Source: Odontocerum albicorne (lineage: Eukaryota > Arthropoda > Insecta > Trichoptera > Odontoceridae). From it: 64,000 bases of DNA. Below the pieces are notes generated by a model. It was not told the origin of the DNA. It did not search any database and worked only from the letters and a program-made list of their open reading frames with translations. The stretch spans positions 7,478,217-7,542,216 of the forward strand of contig OX463859.1 in the NCBI GenBank assembly GCA_949825065.1. Direction: 5' to 3'. Shown piece after piece: positions 22,821 to 32,819 of this stretch; within the stretch, counting starts at the first letter, position 1, and the number at the start of each line of letters is the position of its first letter. The position numbers were made by a program, and so were the translations under genes.

Positions 22821-22870
22821 CTTGGCCTGGCACCATATCCGCAAGATTATGGATATGGTGCCAGGCCAAG
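22821..22870. repeat. Perfect hairpin, 20-bp arms and 10-nt loop
   Basis: CTTGGCCTGGCACCATATCC (22821-22840) is followed, after GCAAGATTAT, by its exact reverse complement (22851-22870). No mismatch. The stem is GC-richer than its surroundings. It is not part of any repeat recognised here. Confidence 0.97.
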
Positions 22871-23002
22871 AAAAAAATTATTATATCGCTGACTCTATAT
22901 CACAGATAACCCAAGTGATGCGCTCAACTACCCTTTTGAATTGTTAAACAAGCCAACACCATCAGACATGCTCCCACAAGTTCTTGTACTGAGAAAAAGA
23001 GT

Positions 23003-23140
23003 GCTTGTAATTTATTTTTATCAAACACTGTTTATTCCACTTTTTTGTGACGGTATAACCCTACCGGTTTCAAGGCTTTCACTTCATCTTCAGGGAAACA
23101 CAAACAAGACTAAATGCTGTTCGAACTGGTACCGATATAC
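23003..23140 (-). mobile_element. Penelope-like repeat, copy 3
   Basis: Minus strand: GGTACCAGTTCGAACAGCAT, CTTGTTTGTGTTTCCCTGAA, GATGAAGTGAAAGCC, TTGAAACCGGTAGGG, TTATACCGTCACAAAA, GTGGAATAAACAGTGTTTGA. It has the best-preserved CUGAAGA...GAAAC core of the family and the triplet GUC where a hammerhead would cleave. Confidence 0.65.
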
Positions 23141-23570
23141 ACGCTACAACGGTTGGGGGCTGAGTGGTGAGGGAGGCATGGGACGATTTCGGCCAAGAGC
23201 GGAGAGATTTTTGGGATGTAACTGTTCAACAGATGTTCGGATCGATGTACTGACTTAGAAATTTCTAGGACCTCTAATCTGTCCAATTTATTTCCGTTAT
23301 AACACACATAACATATCTAATGATTCTTAACCTTACTGTCTATTTTTATGTATTTGTTATTCCAGATCACATATTTTAAGCACCCAGAGTAATCAAATAT
23401 AAAAAAAATTAATGAAACTCTTTAATTTTAATTTTTTTATAAATTTTAACTTAACTGTGCCCATAGGTTTAGAAGATGTAATTTTGAAGTCAGTATGCAC
23501 TGAGAACTGCATTAATTATCAACTGAAGGAGTCAGTGCGACAGTGCTGGAGTTTTCGAGTGTTTGCTCAG
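23141..23570. other. No element recognised
   Basis: AT-rich intron. The ORFs at 22941-23258 (+) and 23110-23307 (-) cover the Penelope-like repeat and flank, without recognisable domains. Confidence 0.4.
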
Positions 23571-23574
23571 TGAC

Positions 23575-23660
23575 ATGGCAGTCTACAATCGATTACCTCC
23601 GTAACTTTGTTGGTAAGACGCTGGGTTTGCTACGGGGTCGAGGTTTCGGATTGATTTCTA
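23575..23660 (+). mobile_element. tRNA-derived SINE head (family 2)
   Basis: CCGTAACTTTGTTGGTAAGA (A-box-like) followed by CGGGGTCGAGGTTTCGGATT (B-box eroded). It fits a SINE head; arms do not pair as a tRNA. Confidence 0.5.
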
Positions 23661-24599
23661 GATGGTACTGGTAAAAATATATACAAAGGTCTCATTCTAG
23701 CAAGAGTTCTTCTGTTCGGAATAATCGTGTGGGCTTGAGTTGTACGTGTGTTTTTGTTTCTTCACATGTGATACTTTTCACGTGAGTTCTGTACCTTTTC
23801 CAGACGGTTTAGAACCCGAAAGCTTGATTAAACATTGTTCCCTTTTTTCCACGCTCATCAATATATCTGAATCATAAATTCGCAAGGGTACTGAGTTAAT
23901 ATATAATTCATTACCATGTCGGGACCATCAATTATGCAACATGTTTCCAGTAGAAGGCAACCAAAATCCTCTCGTTATTTACTCCAATCAGGTCTTACCT
24001 AGAGTATATAGTCCCAATATTTGGACAACTTAGCATGTGTTGAGAGCCTTGTATATCACCACAATCACTTTTAAAGATACTTACGTTCAATGAATTGTAG
24101 AAATTGAATAACAAGGTTTATGGAAATGGAAAAGGCTAGACATGTTTTGTTGCGATAGAAAAGTTCGGCTCTCTGTCTTCTCTGCCTATCCATACAGATA
24201 AACGGCGTATTGGTTTGTGTGCAATTAAATTCTTTCTAGAATATATTACATGATTATATTGTAGGTCAATTATAAAAACAAGAAATCATTAATTACCACA
24301 AACTTAAATTAACCAGGTATAATAAGTAAGTGGAAGCCATCAATTTGTGTTTTTTTTTTAATCAAACATCATTAAAGTCTGGGTTAAAGAAAATTTCTAA
24401 TTAAAAGTTTAAATATCCTCGAAAGGCAATTAGGGATTAAGTGGGTTGTTAATAATTTAATTATACACTCCACTTTGTTTTTTCCGTTTAGGTTTTTAGA
24501 GGTATTTGTGGAAATATTCTGTGGCGAGATAGAGATTTTTTTGGATCATGAAACAGGAAGATAAAATAAATATTTTGTAATAAATTTAACCCCGTTCAA
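23661..24599. other. AT-rich intron with a LINE C tail at 24140-24205
   Basis: 24140-24205 translates as ...RKVRLSVFSAYPY, matching the (R)KFGxLSSxxxYP ending of LINE family C at 42950-43030. Nothing else recognised. Confidence 0.45.
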
Positions 24600-24990
24600 A
24601 GGTTGAGATCACTCCAAACCAGTTCAGTTCAGTTCGGTCCCACCCCCATCCACGCTTTTATGGGGGGCAAAATAAGTCCCCATCCAGCGCGATCTTCACT
24701 AGAAGAACGAAATCTTTTTTATCTTTTTTTTATGAGCGTTGCGTCACGTAGTAACGAAGCCGGGACTGACTAAAGGAACTCTTTCTCCGGTGATCATCAC
24801 ACACTGGAGTATGAAAAGAATAGTAGTGACGACGAACTTAAGGTACGACATCACGGAAAAAGGAAAATGACTCGCATCGGAGTAAAATGTTCCTTTATTA
24901 TAAAGTGGCTTAATGCCTGAAGTTCTAACAGTCCAGTAAGCTGCTAGTATTTTCGAACACAGCAAAATCATACTTTGACACCACTAGATC
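24600..24990. repeat. Dispersed repeat A, copy 2
   Basis: Shares with copy 1 (100-1027), in order: AAAATAAG...CCATCCAGCGCGATCT, ACTAAAGGAACTC, GTATGAAAAGAATAG, GACATCACGG, and a right end AGCAAAATCATACTTTGACA CCACTAG. Copy 1 is longer, with extra AT-rich sequence inside. Confidence 0.6.
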
Positions 24991-25255
24991 GGAGTACTAG
25001 CCAATCGGTTCGAAATTATTGAATCTATTATCATCGCAATACCACAGAATATACTCTGCGGATTGATTCAGGTGGCCGCAAAAATTACAACAGAACGAAA
25101 GGACAAGATTGGAGCTAAAAGTTTGCCATTAAACCTCCCATGGCTAAGAATAAATTGGATAGTCCAATAGTTTGGGATATTTCAATAGTTCTTAAGTCTT
25201 TAGTCTTAACTGAGAGATTAATTCATATTATCTTAACCTCTTCAGACCCAAGAAT
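24991..25255. other. Spacer; left part of a possible outer inverted repeat
   Basis: TAACCTCTTCAGACCCAAG just left of the mariner is roughly inverted against GGGCCCTAAGAGGTTG on its right. Confidence 0.4.
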
Positions 25256-25832
25256 AAGGGTCTTTCAAATTGAGAGGTTTTTTTAAATTCTTGGATAAAA
25301 CATAGATGGCGTCGCGAACTTGCCTGGGTCTTGTGACATTTGAAAAGTGTAATGTATAACATTTATAAAAATTGAGTCGTATACAATACAACAACGCGTT
25401 CCAATTGTTGAATTATTTTATGTATTGTAATCTCCGGAAACGGTGATGTTAATTGGCCACCAAGATCATGTGATCTTACACCGTTGGACTATTTTCTCTG
25501 GAGTTACTTGAAAAGCCAGGTCCATAAGAATGACCCGCGATCAATTTCAGAGCTGAATGACGTAATTATTCGCCTTATTGGTGAGCTAGAACCGCAATTA
25601 TGCCAAAATGTCATCGAAAATTTTGACAAAATTGACATTTGTGGAGCTGCAAGAGGTGGACATTAGGCAGATATTGTTTTTCGTGTTTAAATATCATACA
25701 TTATACTTGAACATTATACATACATTATACAATGACCAATGAAGAGGTTTTGGAAATCAAAGCAAATTGTGTGTTTTATTCAAGAATTTAAAAAAAATTG
25801 AATTAAAAAACTGCTCAATTTGAAAGACCCTT
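25256..25832 (+). mobile_element. mariner-type element, 577 bp, both TIRs, transposase C-terminus
   Basis: Begins AAGGGTCTTTCAAATTGAG and ends with the inverse CTCAATTTGAAAGACCCTT, next to TA, the target of this superfamily. Inside, VNWPPRSCDLTPLDYFLWSY, LKSQVHKNDPRSISELNDVI and IENFDKIDICGAARGGH form the transposase C-terminus, with the third catalytic Asp (PLDYF) kept. The DNA-binding half and first two catalytic residues are deleted, so it can move only with a helper enzyme. A copy of its left half lies at 32362. Confidence 0.88.
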
Positions 25833-26018
25833 TATGATACACTGGGCCCTAAGAGGTTGAATGTTTTTGTAATTTGACTTATAATTTCATATTCTCATTT
25901 CCTTTGAGATATGTTTTTTCCTTCTCATGTCTTGTTTTGTTTGTTTGAATTTTATTTGATTATTTTTTTTACTTTCCGTATTGAATAATACGAGTACATC
26001 GGAATTTTCTAGCATCAT
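25833..26018. other. AT-rich spacer
   Basis: Nothing recognised. Confidence 0.4.
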
Positions 26019-26302
26019 ATTTTTAAAGATATATCATATGTATCCTGAATTGAATTTTTTTAAAGATATATCATGTGTATCCTGAATTGAATTTTTTTTA
26101 AAGATATATCATATGTATCCTGAATTGAATTTTTTTAAAGATATATCATATGTATCCTGAATTGAATTTTTTTTAAAGATATATCATATGTATCCTGAAT
26201 TGAATTTTTTTTTAAAGATATATCATATGTATCCTGAATTTAATTTTTTTCAAAGATATATCATATGTATCCTGAATTGAATTTTTTTTTTTAAAGATTT
26301 TG
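26019..26302. repeat. 36-39-bp minisatellite, 7 units and a partial one
   Basis: Unit AAAGATATATCATATGTATC followed by CTGAATTGAA and a T-run. Unit length varies only through the T-run (6-10). Few substitutions. Confidence 0.95.
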
Positions 26303-26429
26303 GTGTGTTATATTTTATTTTATTATCAACTGTCACTTAAGCCGTCCTGAAATGCTTAGTTCTTTCAGTGCATACTCACCATAGAACATATTTATAGTGT
26401 ATACAACTAAACATAATAATTAAATGACA
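26303..26429. other. Spacer
   Basis: Nothing recognised. Confidence 0.4.
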
Positions 26430-26800
26430 ATGTAAATGGCGTCGTTTAGAGAGTAAACTCTTCTTAAGGGCGCTCTAACTCACGATTCGAACCCACTCAT
26501 AAATGTTGACCTCCCAAAAAGGATTGCGTTTAAGTACTCCCTAACTGCATTCAACAACCATATTTCTGACACCAGGAGGCAGACCATTCTACATATCAGG
26601 ACCAGCAACGGCGAAAGCTTTACCATAATACCACGCCTCATTGGATTTGTTTGAAACAACCAATTTACTAGATGAAAAATAAACCGACTTCAAAGTTCTT
26701 CTTCTCCGCGAAGGAACATCTCACAGACACAGATTCGAAAGAAACAATGGACACATCTTATTAAGCGACACTTAAGGCAATGTAGACTTTTTATAAGTGA
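26430..26800 (-). pseudogene. LINE family B, ORF2 C-terminus and tail
   Basis: The minus strand reads GKAFAVAGPDM, stop, NGLPPGVRNMVVECS, stop, GVLKRNPFWEVNIYEWVRIV, then the tail GGGTTCGAATCGTGAG, GAGCGCCCTTAAGAAG, ACTCTCTAAACGACGCC. The (S)FxVAGPxxWNxLPxxxR...LK block is the usual end of CR1/L2-like ORF2 proteins. The 3' UTR present at 7970 and 49880 is largely deleted here. Confidence 0.75.
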
Positions 26801-27126
26801 ACCAATATGGCTTTAAGTATGAGCTGTAAGTCAAGCTTAATGTCTGAATGTCAAGAGTGAGGATCGGTGTGGTGAGGTGCGGGCACCAGATTCGAGACGG
26901 AATCGTAAAATCAACTGTATACATTGTTAAATTTTTTAAATAATTTTGTCTTGTATACTTGCTTACTTACTCGTATGTATTATTTTAATAGTTTTATTGT
27001 GTATTTTTTATTTGTTCTTATTGAATTGTTGTTAAAATTATTTTTCTTTGTATTATAATAAATGAAGCACTAGCTTTTTAAATTTTAATAATTTTACAAG
27101 ATACAGATGTAACACATAGAATAAGT
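26801..27126. other. AT-rich spacer
   Basis: Nothing recognised beyond T-rich sequence. Confidence 0.4.
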
Positions 27127-27694
27127 GTGGGATGGATGAAGTTTAGATCAATGACGGGAGTTCTATGTGATGCAAAAATGCCAGTAAAGTTAAAAGGAAA
27201 AATATACCAAACGATTGTCAGACCCGCACTCCTCTATGACTCCGAATGCTGGACGATGTATAACTCTTACTCCAGGCAACTGGAAACTACTGAAATGCGC
27301 ATGCTAAGATGGTCAGCTGGTGTGCCTCTAAGAGACAAAATAAAAAGCTCACGCATTCGTGGAAGCCTAGGTGTTACAGACATCAACAGCAAGGAGGAGA
27401 GGCGATTAAGATGGTATAGGCTCGTTGGACGCAGAGCACCCGATCACATTGTGAACCAGGCAATCTCCATGGATCTTCCTCGAATAACAACCAGAGGAAG
27501 ACCAAATAATTCATGGGTGGTACAAAAAGATAACCTGATGCAGAGGCACGGCCTAGGGGACGTAGTCCGGGACAGAAGAGTATACAACCTGAGGACGATA
27601 AGAGCTGACCCCAACAGTCTTCGCAGACAGTGAGTTGGGATGGAGCCAGGGAGAAGACAAGATACATTGTACCTTTGATGAAAAAAAAAAAAAA
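27127..27694 (+). pseudogene. RTE-like LINE (family D) ORF2 C-terminus with poly(A)
   Basis: A 168-codon frame: MTGVLCDAKMPVKLKGKIYQ, TIVRPALLYDSECWTM, RQLETTEMRMLRWSAGVPLR, KIKSSRIRGSLGVTDI, EERRLRWYRLVGRRAPDHIV and VVRDRRVYNLRTIRADPNSL. The KGKxYxTxxRPAxLYxSECW, EMRMLRWxxG, DxI(R)xxxIR and LRWxxHVxRR blocks identify the region after the RT core of RTE-group LINEs. It ends with a stop, a short 3' UTR and an A-run at 27679-27693. The tail frame is intact, so it is relatively young, but it is 5'-truncated. A second copy lies inverted at 28570-29060. Confidence 0.87.
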
Positions 27695-28290
27695 TAATCG
27701 TTACTGTAATACGTAAATAATATTCAAGTGTCATTTATTTTATCAATAAATAAATAATCCAGTTAATTCTTCTTATTCTTCTTCATCGAAAAATACCACC
27801 GAGATATTTACTTAATACTGAAGTTTTATTTTTTCAACTTCAGAGTCTATAAAAGTTAAGACTGGTAATTCATTAAAAAAATATCTAGCCGACTTGTTCA
27901 ATATAAAAACTAACCCAAATCTAGTTGAAGTATAATGGGCTTTTCGTTATTGTTTGTACTTTCTAATTAAAACCAAACGTATTTTTTTTAACGATTAAAT
28001 AAAACAAAAAAATAGCAAACCTTTATATAAAAAGGAAAATTAGAACTTACTATCGTAAATAGATTTTATATCATGACTTATATTGTTTTAAGCACTAGGC
28101 TAAAAACAATATTACAATTTTTTGTAAAAGAGCAGAGAAGTAAAACTTGAATCTAGTTTAAGAGCAGTGAAACAAAATTCTAATTCATGGTCAATTTATC
28201 ATTACCAAGAGTCGTGTCATAAAATTAAGGCGTTATTAAATATAACATAATAATAAATTAAATTTTACATCATTATTTGTAAGACTGAGC
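27695..28290. other. AT-rich intron
   Basis: Nothing recognised. Confidence 0.4.
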
Positions 28291-28499
28291 TTTAAGCTGA
28301 TATGAAGGCAAAAATCTGTGTAGCGCCCTGTTTATAACGTTCGAGAAACTGTGTAGCAAGTTTATCTTTTCTCTTCATTGAGCCGTGGAAAATATCGAAT
28401 TCCGAAAATTTGCTTTCTTCATTGTCCCACATGGCGCTCTGTATAGTTCTGTTCCAAAATACGGGATCGAAAATAACTTCAACTACCGATGACGTTATG
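28291..28499 (-). other. Unidentified open stretch on the minus strand
   Basis: Part of a 100-codon minus frame that enters from the LINE tail at 28594. The downstream part (VFWNRTIQSAMWDNEESKFS and HGSMKRKDKLATQFLERYKQ) has no family that I recognise. It may be a coding relic of another transposon. Confidence 0.25.
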
Positions 28500-29060
28500 A
28501 TGATAATATTGAAAATATAATTTATATAGCGCCGTTTAGAGAGCATACTCCTTTCAGTCTTCTTTTCTTCTTCCTCTTCCTGGTACTGTCCCAACTCATT
28601 GCCGAGGTAGGCTGTTGGGGTCGGCTCTTCTCGTTCTCAGGCTGCATGTTCTTCGGTTCTGGGTGTCGTTTTCATCTAGGCCGTTTCTCTATAGGATTTT
28701 GGAGCATTGACTTGTTCAGGAGTTTTTTGGTCTTCCTCTGGACGGCTATCGTGGAAGATTCAGAGACATTGCCTGTTTTACCGTATGATCTGGTGGTATC
28801 CGTCTTATAAACCCGTACCATTTCAGCTGTCGCTCTTCCGGCTTATTGTTTATGTTAGTAACCCCCAGGCTACCACGAATGCGTGAACTCTTAATTCTAT
28901 ATATTAGTGATACTCCTGTTGACCACCTAAGCATTCGCATTTCTGCTGTTTCAAGTTGCCTAGAGTAGGAGCTGTACATAATTGCGGGTCTAACGATAGT
29001 CTGGTATACCTTTCCTTTTAGTTTTATAGGCATTTTTGGCTCACACAAGTACACTCCTCT
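28500..29060 (-). pseudogene. RTE-like LINE (family D), inverted second copy, plus LINE B tail
   Basis: The minus strand gives EPKMPIKLKGKVYQTIVRPA, RQLETAEMRMLRWSTGVSLI, RIKSSRIRGSLGVTNI, EERQLKWYGFIRRIPPDHTV and KQAMSLNLPR, colinear with 27127-27633. It lacks the LLYDSECWTM segment by a small deletion. At its 3' end (28500-28560) a family B tail (GTATGCTCTCTAAACGGCGC) is attached. Confidence 0.82.
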
Positions 29061-29429
29061 CAGTATTGTGCTATTATTTGAGATTCGAATACACTATTAT
29101 TATTTTTAATAATAGGCAATCCACACATACTAGGATGATTTGTGCCACCAAATTAAACTCATTTTGCAATCATATGAGTCAATATAATAAAACCATTTTT
29201 TTTTAAATACAATTCTAGATAATTTAAAGTTTCAACTGATTAAGCTTCAAAAATTAACGATTGAACTAGAAGTGGAAAATTTCCTCCTAGAAATAAGAAA
29301 CTCAATATTTACACTATTATTAGGATATAAAAAAATATTACAAAATGAATATATTATAAATAAGTTGAGTGTAAAAATAGGAGAGTGGTGACTGCGGCTA
29401 TTAGATAAGATATTTTCCCGCATCCGTAA
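29061..29429. other. AT-rich spacer
   Basis: Nothing recognised. Confidence 0.4.
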
Positions 29430-30015
29430 TGATAATAATAAAAAAAGACAATTTATATAGCGCTGTTAAAGAAAGCAGACTCCCTTCAAAGACACTCTTG
29501 CCGAGAGATTAAAAATATTAAAAACAAATACACGTGTATGTACAAGTTGGGTGAAAAGATAGGAAAGGGGTGGCCGCAGCTATTTGATTAGTTTTTTCTA
29601 CATATATGTTTAAAAAAAACATATTTGTTAAGAAAAGCGCTGTAAACTTACCAAGGAAAGTCGAACTACGAAAAACCTTTGTAGATCTTCCGATATGTGA
29701 CAATTACATTCAACTTAATATCTAGTCTAGTATATGTATGTAGTGTTCATATAAACCAATTTTGATAAGACCTCTCAACAAAGGTTGCATTTAAGTGCAA
29801 TCTTAAGCTGCATATGCCACTCATGCATCTAACATTTAGAAGTAGACCATTGCACACCACATGACCAGCAACGGCAAAAGCTCTGTCATAACATCTCACC
29901 CTATTGAATTGATTCTAAATTATCAATTTATTTTATGAAAACAAAATAGAACTCTTACTTTTTGAAAGAACATCTGTCAAACACAGATTTAATAGATACA
30001 ATGGTAACATCCTAT
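29430..30015 (-). pseudogene. LINE family B, ORF2 C-terminus, 3' UTR and tail
   Basis: The minus strand begins with RAFAVAGHVVCNGLLLNVRC and RLHLNATFVERSYQNW near 29900-29780, then a 3' UTR like that at 7970-8400 and 49880-50180. It ends GAGTCTGCTTTC, AGCGCTATATAAATTGTC and a short AT-rich (ATT)n-like end near 29440. This is the most complete 3' end of the family here. Confidence 0.78.
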
Positions 30016-30164
30016 TCTTCTTCTCAGTGTCATGTCAGGTCCCCCCAACGTTGAATATTACTTGAGAGTAGACACTTTTGTCCCCAGCAGTCCGAAAAAG
30101 ATCTCTAACGCCCCTTATGCCAGTCTAATCACGTGTTTGCGGAGCCAGGGTCCTTCGATTTTTA
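30016..30164. other. Spacer
   Basis: Probably LINE-derived, with no clear motif. Confidence 0.35.
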
Positions 30165-30893
30165 AAGAGCGATGATGTAAATCTGATCATTGGCGATTTT
30201 AATGCAAAAATAGGAGAAGGTCGCCGACTTAATATAGTTGGTAACTGGGGCTTGGGACAGAGCAATCAAAGGGGAGACAGACTGTTTGAGTTCTATGAGG
30301 ATAATAATATGATGATAGTAAATACATGGTTCAACTCCCTAAACGCAGACTGTATACACGGAAATCGCCACAGGACGGGCCAAACATATGTCCAGTAAGA
30401 AACTAAATTGACTATGTCTTGATTGGAGGCAGATATCGTAACTGTATAAAACGAGCCACAACGTTTCCAGGTGCTGACATCGGATCTGACCATAACCCAC
30501 TAATAGTTGATATCAAACTTAAACTGAAAGTTGTAAAGAAGAAGAAGGTAAATAGCAAAATTGACACTTCAAAGCTTCAAAGTGGCAAATCAACTGAATG
30601 AAAAACTTCAGCAAGTATCCCCAAACACCAACACTGATAATGTCAAAACACTATGGAACGAATTTAAATGTGTAATGCATAAAATTTGCAATGATCATCT
30701 AAAATGTGATCGAATGATTCTTAGAAAAGCAAAAGAGGAGTGGGTTAAACAACAATGTGAAAAACTGGAAAAACTCAATGAAATGCACGATGCATTCAGT
30801 CTACACAAGAGAGTGAAGCAGCTGTCTGATCTGAATAAAAGGCGAGCACCTTCATGTCCAACGGATGAATTTGATAATTTAACATCCTATTAA
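30165..30893 (+). pseudogene. LINE ORF2 endonuclease domain remnant
   Basis: Apurinic-type endonuclease motifs in order: NLIIGDFNAKIGEGRRLNIV, GNWGLGQSNQRGDRLFEFYE, MMIVNTWFN, RTGQTY, then in another frame GGRYRNCIKRATTFPGADIG and SDHNPLIVDIKLKLK, followed by linker sequence KTLWNEFKCVMHKICNDHLK and RKAKEEWVKQQCEKLEKLNE. GDFNAxIG and GADxxSDHxP contain the catalytic Asp/Asn and Asp/His positions of RTE/CR1 endonucleases. Two frame changes and a stop break it, and the RT part is missing. Confidence 0.85.
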
Positions 30894-32024
30894 GGGACTT
30901 AAATACAAAAAGACAAAGTTTGAAATCAATCTTTGCTTTACACTTGTGTCAATGTAGACTTTTTAGAAACGCACTTATATGACTGCCATATACCAGCCTA
31001 GCTGCTTAATTAAAGACAGATTTGAGTCGAAAAATTACCAGACCAGACTTTTTCAACTTCGCTTTTGAGGATGAAGGCTGCAATGTCCTCAAAACTTGGG
31101 TAAATATTTAAACCTACTCAATATGGTAACAATTCCAAAAAACGGTTGTTTTTAAAACAATGCATATTCCATTCTGAATCCTGGTTTTTACGTATGAAAA
31201 GCCATCTCATTTTCTCCATGTATCGATTCAAACCCCTTCTCATTATTCTTCCATATCAGACATAATTCCCGTCAGCAGATGGAGATTGGCTATTGTTGAA
31301 AGGAAAGGCTGCATTAAATATTTTGCACATAATGAATAGTTTGACATTGAAGTAACGAAGAAATTACGGTATTATTGTCTATTGAGGGAAAGAAACTGTA
31401 TAATGCATTGTAAAATACTTTCTTTGCATACAGTATAACCCGGAGATTTAATTTCCATGTGATAAAGCTTACGCAGGTTAAACTCAATCATATACAAAGC
31501 TTAAAGTTAAATACTGCAACAAGAAAAAAACATTACATGCAAAGCTTACTGAGACATTACATAAATACAAAAAAAAGAAAGTTAAAATTAGTAAACGAAA
31601 AATATTAATTTATCCGAAACAACTAATTCTCATTTCTAAGAAAGCTCAAAATGCTTTCTTTAAAAACATTTTTAGAAATATTGAAGATGTCAATATCTGA
31701 GGATTTATAAAAAAAGGATAGTCCGTAATACAGAGGAAGAGAACTTGGCACGTTAGTTCTACTTAATGCCAGTATGAATACGAGTAGGTCAATATTTCTG
31801 TACCTCGAATAGTTTTTAGAAATTTATAGTATTCAATATAGTTGGATTCGGTGAAGCTCCCGTCAGCAACTGAAAGATATAACCAACTAGGTCACGAATT
31901 TTGTCGTAATACTCGTATATAAATGAAACAGTATATGACAAGATTGATTTATTTTATTCAAATAAATGGAGATATCGAACCTTAAATATCGAACATACAG
32001 TATCCAAATCTAATGAAATAATAG
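30894..32024. other. No element recognised
   Basis: AT-rich intron of about 1.1 kb without a clear ORF or repeat. Confidence 0.45.
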
Positions 32025-32290
32025 TCCACGACAGTATTTTAGTACCATCTTTGATGTATGGGAGTGAAACGTGGACGTGGAAAAGTACTGAAACGAGCCG
32101 AATAAATGCTGTAGGAATGCGTGCACTGACAAGAATCCATTAGACAACAATGTATGACAGAATACAGAATGTAGTGATTAGGGATGAACGTGAACTTAAG
32201 GCTAATGTGTTGAGTAATATAAAATGCATTCTGAGATGATTTGAGCGTGTGGAACGGTTGAATTGGATCATATAAAATGGTTTTGAATAC
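32025..32290 (+). pseudogene. LINE family C, ORF2 C-terminal remnant
   Basis: Translation gives VPSLMYGSETWTWKSTETSR, INAVGMRALTRI, stop, TMYDRIQNVVIRDERELKAN and VLSNIKCILR, stop, FERVERLNW. The LMYGSETW, RINAVGMRAL, DRIxNxxIRxE and LRxFxxVERxN blocks are the clearest example here of the family also at 4965, 17330, 42330, 46240 and 47040. Confidence 0.8.
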
Positions 32291-32361
32291 AATTCGGTTC
32301 ACTCTAGTATTTCCACAATTATATTATTATCATTTGTCGGATTGTTTACTACAGTTGAATA

Positions 32362-32710
32362 AAGGGTCTTTCAAATTGAGCGGTTTTTTAATTCTTGCAT
32401 AAAACACAGATAGCGTCGCGAACTTGCCTAGGTCTTGTGACATTCGAGAAGCGTAATGTATGACATTTATAAAAATTTTGTCGTATATAGCACATCAACG
32501 CTTTCAAATTGTTGAATTATTTTATGAAAGTGGGCGTTCAGTGAAAAATGGTTTTAGAAAGTTACCTTATATTTACGAATTGCATAATCGTCCATCTGAA
32601 AGCATTATCAATTGAATTGTTCAAAAATTTCAAGGAACTGGTTCGGTGGAAGATAAAAGAAGAGAAATATATAGTCGTAGCGGTCATTCCCAAGAGCAAG
32701 CAATGTGTCT
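32362..32710 (+). pseudogene. mariner-type element, left end and DNA-binding domain
   Basis: The terminal repeat AAGGGTCTTTCAAATTGAGC follows TA. The leader is nearly identical to 25280-25425. The transposase then reads QRFQIVELFYESGRSVKN, GFRKLPYIYELHNRPSESII, N, stop, IVQKFQGTGSVEDKRR. The NRPSESxIxxIVxKFxxTGSVxDKxR block is the helix-turn-helix of this family. The catalytic part and right end are missing. The fragment ends about 110 bp before the TM7 exon acceptor. Confidence 0.82.
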
Positions 32711-32819
32711 TACAAAAAAGACGAAGAACCACCTAACGAATCATAGATATTTTACTGCTTAACCATTATTGTTGTGTTGAACAATAAGCTGGCATATAAC
32801 ATATTTTTCTTTTCCTCAG

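Larger units (their letters stand above)
19119..32819 (+). other. 13.7-kb phase-2 intron of the octopamine receptor
   Basis: Donor GTAAGT at 19119-19124; acceptor TTTCCTCAG at 32811-32819. Both exons are phase 2 at this junction, so TG + G rebuilds the Trp of FFLW and continues YLITTLCG. The intron is packed with the elements listed below, most of them broken. Confidence 0.85.

Noticed and set aside
27383..27734. Two 94-96-residue ORFs on the minus strand
   Set aside because: Antisense shadows of the LINE reverse transcriptase tail at 27127-27633.
28292..28594. 100-residue minus-strand protein gene
   Set aside because: It starts inside a LINE 3' end and B-type tail; the rest shows no family I recognise, so it is noted only as an unidentified stretch.
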